A stretch of DNA of 5,550 nt from Patescibacteria group bacterium (GCA_022572625.1 JACZVN010000034.1:1-5550); one strand, 5' to 3'; positions 1 to 5,431 are shown, counted from the stretch's first letter. Made by a program: numbers and translations. The notes: generated by a model from the sequence alone, not told the origin.

Positions 1-280
1 CCATATCTTCTCGCGCTTCTTTGATAATATCTGCGCTCCTTAACCTCAATAATTCCTGTTGTTGTTCAAGGTTGTCTTTTACCTTACCCGTATTTATGTC
101 TAAGGCTTCTCCGAATTTATCAAATTCAGTTACCGCTTCTGGAACTCTAAGGGCTAAATCTTCAATAACACCTCTTAATTCTACTTGTTCATCTTTGTTT
201 AGCTCTGTTTGAGAGGTTAATTCTCCGTAACGAGATACAAGAGTATCAACTTCTTTTTCCTGCTTCTCAAAGGCTTTATT
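1..280 (-). other. Tape-measure-like helical segment replacing the mutase C-terminus; probable contig or gene fusion junction near 275-285
   Basis: Residues 303-394 of the minus-strand reading frame are helical and charged, with no mutase motifs. Landmarks are LVSRYGELTSQTELNKDEQ (315-333), RVPEAVTEFDKFGEALDI (346-363) and EQQQELLRLRSADIIKEA (373-390). From memory, this order (a short helix pair with 'RY.EL...T.L..eEQ.EL', then 'vP.AvteFD.yG.al.I', then 'Q..ll...n.d.IkE') recurs inside phage tail tape-measure proteins, particularly from Bacteroidetes-type phages and prophages. That resemblance is recalled and was not searched. The hand-counted G+C of this stretch, about 37%, does not stand out from the rest. 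The join falls in an A-rich stretch around codons 300-303 (AAA GAA AAT AAA), where short homology could promote recombination or a misjoin. A hydrophilic coiled coil of another family remains possible. Confidence 0.6.
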
Positions 281-1183
281 TTCTTTGATTATTTCCGGTA
301 CACTTTTAGAACAAGTTAAATTATAAACAATAGTTGAACCTGGATTTTTTTGTAAAAAATATTTAGCTAATAAAGCAATGGTCATATCGCCGCTAATTAC
401 CTCTCCTTTTTCATCAACAAATATAGTCCGATCCCCGTCTCCATCAAGGGCCAGACCAAAATCGGCTTTAGATTTAATTATCTGTGCTTGTAAGGCTTTA
501 TTATTTTCCTTAATCAAAGGGTCAGGTGGATGATTAGGAAATGTTCCATCTGGGTTACAATACAGGCAAATTAAACCAAGTGATAATTTTTTATTTAATT
601 CTTTAATTACCAAAGAACCCATACCATTGCCAGCGTCAACTACTATTTTCATTTTTTTAAGATCCTTCAGATCAATTAAAGATAAAATATGTTCTAAATA
701 CTTATCAATAATTTTGTGTTGGGTAATTTTACCCTGAGATGCATTTGGTTTAAATTTTTGTTCTAAAACCATTTTTTTTATTTGCGGTATACCCCAATCA
801 GCACTGATAAATCGCGGTCCCTGGGCCATCATTTTAATACCATTATATTCAGCTGGATTGTGACTGGCCGTAATCATCACCCCTCCATCAAGCTTTAAGT
901 GATTAAGAGCAAAATAAAGGGTATCAGTGGAAACTAAACCAATATCTATTACATTAGCCCCTTGGCCTAAAACGCCCTTAGTAAAAGCTTGAAAAATCTG
1001 CGGCGAAGAAACTCGGGCATCTCGACCAACGACTATTTGGAGATCGGAATTTTGTTTTTTTAACTCTTTACTTAAAAATTGAACTAAGGCCGCCCCGGTC
1101 CTGGCCGCCGCTGGTTCATTTAATTCATCCGGATAAATCCCCCGGATATCATAAGCGCGAAAAATTTTAGGATTAATTATCAT
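1..1183 (-). CDS. Phosphomannomutase/phosphoglucomutase, N-terminal two-thirds, fused in frame to a tape-measure-like segment; 3' end off the window
   Basis: Alpha-D-phosphohexomutases interconvert hexose 1- and 6-phosphates, supplying GDP-mannose or UDP-glucose type precursors for cytoplasmic glycan synthesis. Starting at the ATG at 1183, 394 codons stay open to the window edge. Visible landmarks are FRAYDIRGIYPDE at residues 8-20, GRDAR at 53-57, the catalytic phosphoserine loop TASHNP at 105-110 (Ser107), and the metal loop DGDGDR at 247-252. The family-like stretch SVPEIIKEN at 294-302 follows. In normal members the next part is a Gly-Gly turn, then a domain with a GE(M/H)SGH sugar loop, then a C-terminal phosphate-binding domain. 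None of these appears. From residue 303 the protein is a charged helical sequence of another kind. The start overlaps the stop of the upstream gene by 11 bases and has no Shine-Dalgarno sequence, so translational coupling is likely. The mutase identity of residues 1-302 is secure. As drawn, the chimera should be inactive as a mutase. Confidence 0.88.
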   Translation of the reverse strand, partial: MIINPKIFRAYDIRGIYPDELNEPAAARTGAALVQFLSKELKKQNSDLQIVVGRDARVSSPQIFQAFTKGVLGQGANVIDIGLVSTDTLYFALNHLKLDGGVMITASHNPAEYNGIKMMAQGPRFISADWGIPQIKKMVLEQKFKPNASQGKITQHKIIDKYLEHILSLIDLKDLKKMKIVVDAGNGMGSLVIKELNKKLSLGLICLYCNPDGTFPNHPPDPLIKENNKALQAQIIKSKADFGLALDGDGDRTIFVDEKGEVISGDMTIALLAKYFLQKNPGSTIVYNLTCSKSVPEIIKENKAFEKQEKEVDTLVSRYGELTSQTELNKDEQVELRGVIEDLALRVPEAVTEFDKFGEALDINTGKVKDNLEQQQELLRLRSADIIKEAREDM

Positions 1184-2060
1184 AAAAATATTTTTTGATT
1201 TCTGGTTCAATTTGAGTTAAAAATTCTTTAGTTGGTTCACCACTTAATGAATCGAAACTGCCTATTGGACAAGACAAATAAAGACCAAGAGTATTTTTAC
1301 CGTCGCGCTTAGATCTATCCTGGCAACTTTCTTTAAGGCGCATCATTTCATATATATCTTTATTAGAAATATGAATATTTTTTTTCTTTCCATAATGAGC
1401 ACTACTAGGATAGCTAATTTCATCGCTCGACATTAAAATTGGCTTCTCAGTTCTAGTCGTATATTTAGTCTGAATAGCCATTGATCTATTAGACTCTGGA
1501 TAAGAAACTAGTAAATCAGTTTTTTCAAAAGCGTCTTCATCTGGGTGGGCTAATTTGGGCTTTAAACCAAAATGTTCTAGTAAGCGATAAACTCCCACTT
1601 GTCCAATAATCCCCTTTTTTGTACCACGAAACTTTTGTTTGGTAAATAAGTTATTTAAAATACCGCCCTCAGTCCAAAAAGGCCCGCTAAATTTTTTATT
1701 CTGTCCAACCTGAATTAATAAATAAGTCGCCGCAAACTGCCATTCGGTTAAAGCTCGCATTGTTCGTTTAACCTTTTCTGGATCAATTTTTTCTTTTTTA
1801 ATCCGCCAAGAAATTAATTCTGTTTGAGCTTCAGCGTAATCTTTTAGTCCAAATAACACCTCAATGGTTAAGGCCTCTTCCGGATGCTCTTTAATCAGAT
1901 GATCCTTTAATTCAATATACTTTTTATTAAACTCAATCGGATCTTTATACTGTCTTTTAATTTTAATAATTTCTTTTTTTATCCGGCTTAAATATCTTTC
2001 ATCAGGCTCTTTTTTGGGACTAGTTTCCGCCCTAAATATTGGTTGTTCTTTATTAATCAT
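1173..2060 (-). CDS. Unrecognised protein with a possible PD-(D/E)XK (QxK-type) nuclease-like core
   Basis: I do not recognise this 295-residue protein. There is no signal peptide or membrane segment, so it is probably cytoplasmic. Residues 1-100 are a highly charged, Lys/Glu-rich helical region. Residues 102-160 contain a hydrophobic helix (WQFAATYLLIQVG) and then GIIGQVGVYRLLEHFG at 150-165. After that come DAFEKTDLLVS (176-186) and SMAIQTKYT (193-201). Helix-G-Q, then Asp182 before a beta strand, then Gln197-x-Lys199 on the next strand matches the D-x(n)-(E/Q)xK layout of restriction-endonuclease-like folds, including the Mrr type with QxK. The activity is inferred from this pattern only. 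The gene lies 19 bases after the methyltransferase and overlaps the mutase start by 11 bases, so it is the middle gene of an operon. An AAGGAG motif (2061-2066) abuts the chosen ATG with no spacer, leaving the exact start slightly uncertain. Confidence 0.85.
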   Translation of the reverse strand: MINKEQPIFRAETSPKKEPDERYLSRIKKEIIKIKRQYKDPIEFNKKYIELKDHLIKEHPEEALTIEVLFGLKDYAEAQTELISWRIKKEKIDPEKVKRTMRALTEWQFAATYLLIQVGQNKKFSGPFWTEGGILNNLFTKQKFRGTKKGIIGQVGVYRLLEHFGLKPKLAHPDEDAFEKTDLLVSYPESNRSMAIQTKYTTRTEKPILMSSDEISYPSSAHYGKKKNIHISNKDIYEMMRLKESCQDRSKRDGKNTLGLYLSCPIGSFDSLSGEPTKEFLTQIEPEIKKYFYDN

Positions 2061-2079
2061 CTCCTTATAACTTAATATT

Positions 2080-2817
2080 TTAAATTTTTTTAGCCACCAC
2101 CACTAAATTAAAACCCCTGAGTCTATTACTTCTTTGTCCTTTTACAGTATAGTAGCTGTCAATAATTTTAAAACCGGCCTTTTTAACCAATCTTTTCAGT
2201 TCAAATCGAGTAAAGGCGTGATAATAACGTAAAACCGTCCTTTCTTTAAGCATAAATGGAATATAAACGTCTTTCCAATCCAAACCTCGACGGCGCCAAC
2301 CAAAAAGCATTGGCCAAATACGATATTTTAAAAGCAATCTTGGCTGCCAAAGGTTCCAAACAGTTAAAATTAAAAACCCTTCCGGCTCAAGAACCGAATA
2401 ACATTTTTTTAAAACCTTTAAATGCAGGGCCCGGGAAGGAATGTGATGGAGAAAAGCCACGGCAAAAATAGCATTGAAATCCTCATCTTTAAAAGGAAGA
2501 TAAAGGGCGTCGCCAATAATAAAATCAAAACCCAAGCTATAAAATTTGAATTTCAAATTTTCTTGACGGGCAATCTCAATTAATTTTTTCGAAGCATCAA
2601 GGCCGACATATTCTATCTTTTTATCCTTAAAAACAGCCAATAATCTTCCATTGCCGCAGCCTAAATCTAAAACCTTATCACCTTCTTTAATATACTTAAC
2701 TAGCACTTCTAATTCAGGCCAAATCGGTTTTTGCCGCGTACTAGAAAATTTTTCAGCTAATTCTTCCCAATCCTGCTTATTTTTCTTTAAAATTGTTTGA
2801 GCGGTTTGTTTTTCCAT
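2080..2817 (-). CDS. Trm9/ALKBH8-like class I SAM-dependent methyltransferase
   Basis: A 245-residue Rossmann-fold methyltransferase, probably acting on tRNA in the cytoplasm. SAM-binding motif I is VLDLGCGNGRLL (49-60), the acidic ribose-binding end of strand 2 is VGLD (71-74), motif III is GDALYLPF (102-109), and AFLHHI lies at 121-126. More specific are the C-terminal pieces: TVWN (152-155), a DVYIPF block (173-178), RYYHAFTRFELKRLVKKAGF (197-216) and a final RGFNLVVVAKK. Together with the N-terminal NKQDWEELAEKFSSTR, these match the Trm9/ALKBH8 group. In eukaryotes that group methylates carboxymethyl groups on wobble uridines with the Trm112 partner. The bacterial substrate is not established and no Trm112-like gene is in the window. 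A UbiE-like small-molecule enzyme is less likely given the C-terminal blocks. Residues 86-97 include an unusual insertion encoded by a palindrome. The gene is first in its operon. No Shine-Dalgarno is visible, and a promoter sits almost at the start codon. Confidence 0.88.
   Translation of the reverse strand: MEKQTAQTILKKNKQDWEELAEKFSSTRQKPIWPELEVLVKYIKEGDKVLDLGCGNGRLLAVFKDKKIEYVGLDASKKLIEIARQENLKFKFYSLGFDFIIGDALYLPFKDEDFNAIFAVAFLHHIPSRALHLKVLKKCYSVLEPEGFLILTVWNLWQPRLLLKYRIWPMLFGWRRRGLDWKDVYIPFMLKERTVLRYYHAFTRFELKRLVKKAGFKIIDSYYTVKGQRSNRLRGFNLVVVAKKI
2541..2561. repeat. AT-rich palindrome inside the methyltransferase gene
   Basis: The plus strand reads AAAATTTGA (2541-2549), loop ATT, TCAAATTTT (2553-2561): nine perfectly paired bases on each side of a three-base loop. 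It falls within codons 86-93 of the methyltransferase and encodes part of NLKFKFYSLGF, just where relatives usually run directly from the 'ARQ' helix into the strand leading to the GDA motif. This looks like a small in-frame palindromic insertion. Only one copy is seen in the window. Confidence 0.55.
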
Positions 2818-2828
2818 ACTTTAGTTAT

Positions 2829-2837
2829 ATTCTATCA
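2829..2837 (-). promoter_or_regulatory. Candidate extended -10 promoter for the methyltransferase operon
   Basis: On the minus strand TGATAGAAT (2837 to 2829) fits the extended -10 form TGnTAnnnT. Transcription would begin near 2820-2823, only a few bases before the ATG at 2817. The mRNA would then be leaderless or nearly so, which agrees with the absence of a Shine-Dalgarno sequence. Any -35 box would fall in the T-rich tract of the upstream terminator and is poor. Confidence 0.4.
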
Positions 2838-2845
2838 CTTTTGCT

Positions 2846-2882
2846 AAAAATAAAAAAGATGGCTTATTAACAAACCATCTTT
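2846..2882 (-). terminator. Rho-independent terminator of the lipoprotein gene
   Basis: On the minus strand an eight-base stem AAAGATGG (2882-2875) pairs with CCATCTTT (2862-2855) across a 12-base loop. A T-rich tail TTTTTTATTTTT (2857-2846) overlaps the end of the stem. It starts 20 bases after the lipoprotein stop codon and ends 28 bases before the methyltransferase start, so it separates the two transcription units. On the plus strand the downstream tail is less uniform, but weak activity there is possible. Confidence 0.8.
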
Positions 2883-2902
2883 CTTTAAATTTATTTTTTT
2901 GA

Positions 2903-3310
2903 TTAATCATCCACCAGTTTGAAGCTTTTTACTACTAAAACAGAATCAGATTGGTTCCAAGCTCGAACCCTAAATTCATACCGGCTGGGATAATTACCAC
3001 CTCCAACACCTTGTAACCCCCAATGCTGGCTACTATCCGCATCAAAATATCCAGGAGCTTCAGGTCCAGTGGCCCATATTTTAAACCAATTATGTTTCTG
3101 TGCAGCTACATAAACCTTGACTTCTAAAGAATCGGTTGCTTGATTAACTTCAACAAACCAATTAAGTTTTTCATAAATAGGAAATTCATCAGGCAAATTA
3201 ATAAAAATTATTTCCGGTTTTTCCAAAGATGAATTAATGCCGATTAAAGAGCAACCGGTTAGAACAAATATTCCAATTAAAACCAATAAACTTAATTTTC
3301 TTAATCTCAT
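2903..3310 (-). CDS. Small lipoprotein with a possible Ig-like beta-sandwich domain
   Basis: A 135-residue secreted lipoprotein. The signal peptide has Arg/Lys near the N-terminus (MRLRK), a hydrophobic core at 6-17, and lipobox LTGC with Cys20 as the expected lipidated residue, so the mature form should be anchored on the outer face of the membrane. Residues 31-135 form a compact region of alternating hydrophobic strands: PEIIFINLPDEFPI, LNWFVEV, SLEVKVYVAA, YEFRVRAWNQ and VLVVKSFKLV. Aromatic pairs such as NWFKIW sit between them, which suggests an immunoglobulin- or FN3-like beta sandwich. I do not recognise a family and no enzymatic motif is visible. The start is well supported: AAGGAGG lies four bases upstream of the ATG, behind a good promoter. 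The gene is monocistronic, bounded by its own promoter and terminator, and diverges from another membrane-protein gene. Confidence 0.85.
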   Translation of the reverse strand: MRLRKLSLLVLIGIFVLTGCSLIGINSSLEKPEIIFINLPDEFPIYEKLNWFVEVNQATDSLEVKVYVAAQKHNWFKIWATGPEAPGYFDADSSQHWGLQGVGGGNYPSRYEFRVRAWNQSDSVLVVKSFKLVDD

Positions 3311-3314
3311 TTTT

Positions 3315-3321
3315 CCTCCTT
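3315..3321 (-). promoter_or_regulatory. Strong ribosome binding site of the lipoprotein gene
   Basis: The minus strand reads AAGGAGG followed by AAAA and then the ATG at 3310. It fixes the start of the lipoprotein and contrasts with the operon genes to the left, which mostly lack such a site. Confidence 0.85.
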
Positions 3322-3359
3322 TTTGGGGTGAGATTATTAAAGAACGCTTAGACTGCTTA

Positions 3360-3387
3360 AGTATAGTAATGGGTAAAAGTATGTCAA
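3360..3387 (-). promoter_or_regulatory. Sigma70-type promoter for the lipoprotein gene
   Basis: On the minus strand a perfect -35 TTGACA (3387-3382), a 16-base spacer and -10 TATACT (3365-3360). Transcription should start near 3353, giving a leader of about 43 bases with a strong Shine-Dalgarno. Its -35 box is one half of the palindrome at 3383-3394. Confidence 0.75.
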
Positions 3388-3394
3388 GCTTGAC
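3383..3394. promoter_or_regulatory. Perfect palindrome shared by two divergent -35 boxes
   Basis: GTCAAGCTTGAC is a perfect 12-bp palindrome. Its halves supply most of the -35 hexamers of the leftward promoter (3382-3387) and the rightward promoter (3390-3395), which are only two bases apart. Two RNA polymerases could not occupy both at once. It could also be an operator for a dimeric regulator, but nothing in the sequence proves that. Confidence 0.6.
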
Positions 3395-3418
3395 CTAATC
3401 TATAAATTATGATAAAAT
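3390..3418 (+). promoter_or_regulatory. Sigma70-type promoter for the membrane-anchored coiled-coil gene
   Basis: -35 TTGACC (3390-3395), an exact 17-base spacer and -10 TAAAAT (3413-3418). Transcription should begin around 3425, leaving a leader of about 34 bases with AAGGAG at 3447-3452. Confidence 0.75.
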
Positions 3419-3446
3419 TAACAATGTAAGTTAGAAATTTAACAAA

Positions 3447-3452
3447 AAGGAG
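3447..3452 (+). promoter_or_regulatory. Ribosome binding site that sets a TTG start
   Basis: AAGGAG is followed by six A residues and then TTG at 3459-3461. No ATG or GTG in this frame lies nearby, and the encoded sequence from here begins with a typical Lys-Lys-hydrophobic signal. The site therefore decides the non-ATG start. Confidence 0.8.
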
Positions 3453-3458
3453 AAAAAA

Positions 3459-4040
3459 TTGAAAAAAAGTTTAGTTGTTTTGTTCATTCTATTTTTAACC
3501 GCGGCCATAGCCGTTGGCCATCTTCAAACGAAAGAAAATTTTGCCAAAGCAGCCAAAGAAGAGTTATCCAAAGCATCATCTCAACTCCAAGAATTAAAAA
3601 ATGAAATTGAAATCATTTTTAGCGGCTTGGTAATCGATAGTGTGGTAACTGGTGAAGAAATGAAAAAATTAATGGACTTAAAAACAGAATTTGATAAAAC
3701 CACAGAAAAACTTAATCAACCTTTAGAATTTTATCAGCAGCAAACAAAGATAGATTTAGATCCTAAAATAAATGAAGTGCTCGCTATCTATTTTAATGAA
3801 AAAAGGGCTGTAGTTAATTACACCGATACCCATGAACAAGAGGTTAAAAAAATATTTGTTAAACTAGCTGGCTATGATATTAAAATAGAATCAAGACCGG
3901 ATTGGATAAATAGACTTTCCCTGGGCGGCGTATTTGGAATACTATTTGGTTTGTATATTGGAGTCATAAATAGGGATCATTTTAAAAAAATATTTTTTTT
4001 CGTTTTTTTCATCTCTATTATTTTTTTTATCATTATCTAA
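3459..4040 (+). CDS. Unrecognised membrane-anchored coiled-coil protein
   Basis: I do not recognise this 193-residue protein. It opens with KKSLVVLFILFLTAAIAVG (2-20), a signal anchor or uncleaved signal peptide without a lipobox. A Lys/Glu-rich helical region follows at about 22-100, with heptad-like spacing that suggests a coiled coil, and then a mixed segment (101-150). Two hydrophobic stretches come at the end: LGGVFGILFGLYIGVI (155-170) and a Phe/Ile-only run at 179-193. The middle domain is therefore probably outside the cytoplasm, between membrane anchors. The start is a TTG chosen from the Shine-Dalgarno spacing. The last segment is coded by several 7-8 base T runs, where a sequencing indel could shift the true C-terminus. 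The gene is alone on the plus strand, diverges from the lipoprotein gene and is followed directly by a terminator. Confidence 0.82.
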   Translation: MKKSLVVLFILFLTAAIAVGHLQTKENFAKAAKEELSKASSQLQELKNEIEIIFSGLVIDSVVTGEEMKKLMDLKTEFDKTTEKLNQPLEFYQQQTKIDLDPKINEVLAIYFNEKRAVVNYTDTHEQEVKKIFVKLAGYDIKIESRPDWINRLSLGGVFGILFGLYIGVINRDHFKKIFFFVFFISIIFFIII

Positions 4041-4049
4041 AACAAATAA

Positions 4050-4085
4050 ATAAACCTTGTCTTTAAGACAAGGTTTATATTTTTT
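4050..4085. terminator. Strong hairpin terminator between convergent genes, probably bidirectional
   Basis: A 13-base perfect stem ATAAACCTTGTCT (4050-4062) pairs with AGACAAGGTTTAT (4066-4078) across loop TTA. A T run (4080-4085) follows on the plus strand, ten bases after the coiled-coil gene stop. Read on the minus strand, the stem is followed by TATTTGTTTTAG, T-rich enough to stop the murF transcript arriving from the other side. The remaining bases up to 4138 show nothing further. Confidence 0.85.
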
Positions 4086-4138
4086 AATAAAATATTATGA
4101 TTAAAATTATGACCAATAAATAAAAAGTAGCTAAAAAT

Positions 4139-5431
4139 CTACCGCCATTCTTCAGATTGCCTAACTAATAATTTTTTAGCCCGACGAGGCTTGGACATAA
4201 TCCCTTTCACTATTTGCTCTAAACGCATTGATTGAGATCCTTTAATTAAAAGAACATCTCCTTTTTTTATTTTTTCTTTTAAAAATTCTAATGCTTGTTT
4301 TGAATTCTTAAAACTGAATATATTGTCCTTCCCCATTCTTGATCTTTTAGCGCTGTTAGCTATTTCCTGTCCGCCTGGCCCAACTGTAATCAAATAATCA
4401 AAATCCATTTGGGCTACTCTTTTACCCACCTCTATATGCGCTTCTTGGGTCAAATAACCTAATTCCAGCATATCGCCTAAAATCACCCATTTTTTCGCCC
4501 CTTCTGGGTGAATTTTTATTTTGGCTAAAGTTTCTAAAGCTGATTGAACAGCTTGGGGAGAAGAATTATAGGTATCATCAATAATTAAACTATTATTTAT
4601 TCCTTCAATCGGAACTAATCGCCCAGGCAATGGTTTATATTCTTTTAAAGCTTCGATGATTTCAATCAAATTTAACTCAAAAGTAACGGCCGTAGCCACG
4701 GCGGCTAAAATCGCGTAGATTTGAGTAACTGAAATAATATTTGGTAAAAATACCGGCACAATACTCCCTTGATGATTAATTTTAAATCTTAATCCCTTAA
4801 TTTTAACACGATCATTTTCTGATTCTTGATCAAGACTAATTTCAATTGCTTGAATATCTGCTTCGGCTGATAAACCAAAGGTGATGATTCTAGCGGAAAT
4901 TTTTTCTTTCATCGCCATCACCATTTCATCATCAGCGTTTAAAATTGCCCATCCGCTGGGATGTAAATCAGTAACCAGGGTCTGTTTTTCTTTACTGATA
5001 CTTTCTAAACTGCCTAAAAATTCAGTATGAGCCTGGCTAATAGCGGTAATTACTCCGCGATCCAGGGGCGCCATATTAACTAAATATTCAATATCTCCTA
5101 AACGATCAGCCGCCATCTCAAGGATTAAAACTTTAGGATATGATTTTTCTGGAAAAATTATTGATCCGATCGACATCCAAAAAACCCTTAGCCAGCCAAC
5201 CACGTTTTTTCCAGGAGAAAGGCGTCCTAAAATAGTTAACGGCACTCCAATCTCATTATTATAATTCTTTAAACTTCGCCGGGAATTAATAGAATCCTCT
5301 AGGGCGACATAGATTGCTTCTTTAGTTGATGATTTACCCACACTGCCGGTAATACCAATAATTACGGGTTTATATTTATTAAGAACCCGGCGGGCAAAAA
5401 ATCTTAGAAAAAAATAAAGTGTTTTTTTCAT
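4139..5431 (-). CDS. murF: UDP-N-acetylmuramoyl-tripeptide--D-alanyl-D-alanine ligase (MurF-type Mur ligase), CPR form lacking the usual N-terminal domain
   Basis: MurF adds D-Ala-D-Ala to the UDP-MurNAc-tripeptide using ATP, the last cytoplasmic step of the peptidoglycan monomer. The 430-residue protein shows the ATP loop GITGSVGKSSTKE (26-38, Lys33) and NYNNEIGVP (56-64). LEMAADRLGDI (104-114) and ISQAHTEFLGSLESISKEK (131-149) follow, with His135 and a conserved-position Lys149. Further on are KPLPGRL (266-272), DDTYNSSP (285-292), ILGDMLELG (337-345) and LIKGSQSMRLE (395-405). In usual MurF proteins the ATP loop lies near residue 100-110, after a UDP-binding domain. Here only about 25 residues precede it, forming a hydrophobic/basic segment that may touch the membrane. 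The ATG follows the upstream stop codon with no gap and no clear Shine-Dalgarno, indicating translational coupling. Its ftsI-like neighbour supports a cell-wall role. Another Mur-family ligase such as a CapB-like or cyanophycin-type enzyme is less likely because the DDTYN and LGDM.ELG blocks are MurF-specific. Confidence 0.92.
   Translation of the reverse strand: MKKTLYFFLRFFARRVLNKYKPVIIGITGSVGKSSTKEAIYVALEDSINSRRSLKNYNNEIGVPLTILGRLSPGKNVVGWLRVFWMSIGSIIFPEKSYPKVLILEMAADRLGDIEYLVNMAPLDRGVITAISQAHTEFLGSLESISKEKQTLVTDLHPSGWAILNADDEMVMAMKEKISARIITFGLSAEADIQAIEISLDQESENDRVKIKGLRFKINHQGSIVPVFLPNIISVTQIYAILAAVATAVTFELNLIEIIEALKEYKPLPGRLVPIEGINNSLIIDDTYNSSPQAVQSALETLAKIKIHPEGAKKWVILGDMLELGYLTQEAHIEVGKRVAQMDFDYLITVGPGGQEIANSAKRSRMGKDNIFSFKNSKQALEFLKEKIKKGDVLLIKGSQSMRLEQIVKGIMSKPRRAKKLLVRQSEEWR

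Noticed and set aside
21..212. Plus-strand open frame of 63 codons
   Set aside because: It lies opposite the long minus-strand mutase/tape-measure frame, has no ribosome binding site, and its Ser/Leu-rich product looks like an antisense shadow.
1..280. Using base composition to prove foreign origin of the left end
   Set aside because: Hand-counted G+C of about 37% is too close to the neighbouring sequence, and codon choice over 92 residues is not distinctive enough.
2256..2471. Plus-strand open frame of 71 codons inside the methyltransferase gene
   Set aside because: It is antisense to conserved methyltransferase motifs, has no Shine-Dalgarno, and shows no recognisable protein features.
3331..3458. 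Possible riboswitch or small RNA in the divergent intergenic region
   Set aside because: The space is filled by two promoters and short leaders (about 43 and 34 bases). No stable hairpin larger than the 12-bp palindrome is seen.
4086..4138. Possible small gene or tRNA between the terminator and the murF stop
   Set aside because: Only 53 AT-rich bases remain, with no cloverleaf, start/stop pair of useful length or ribosome site.
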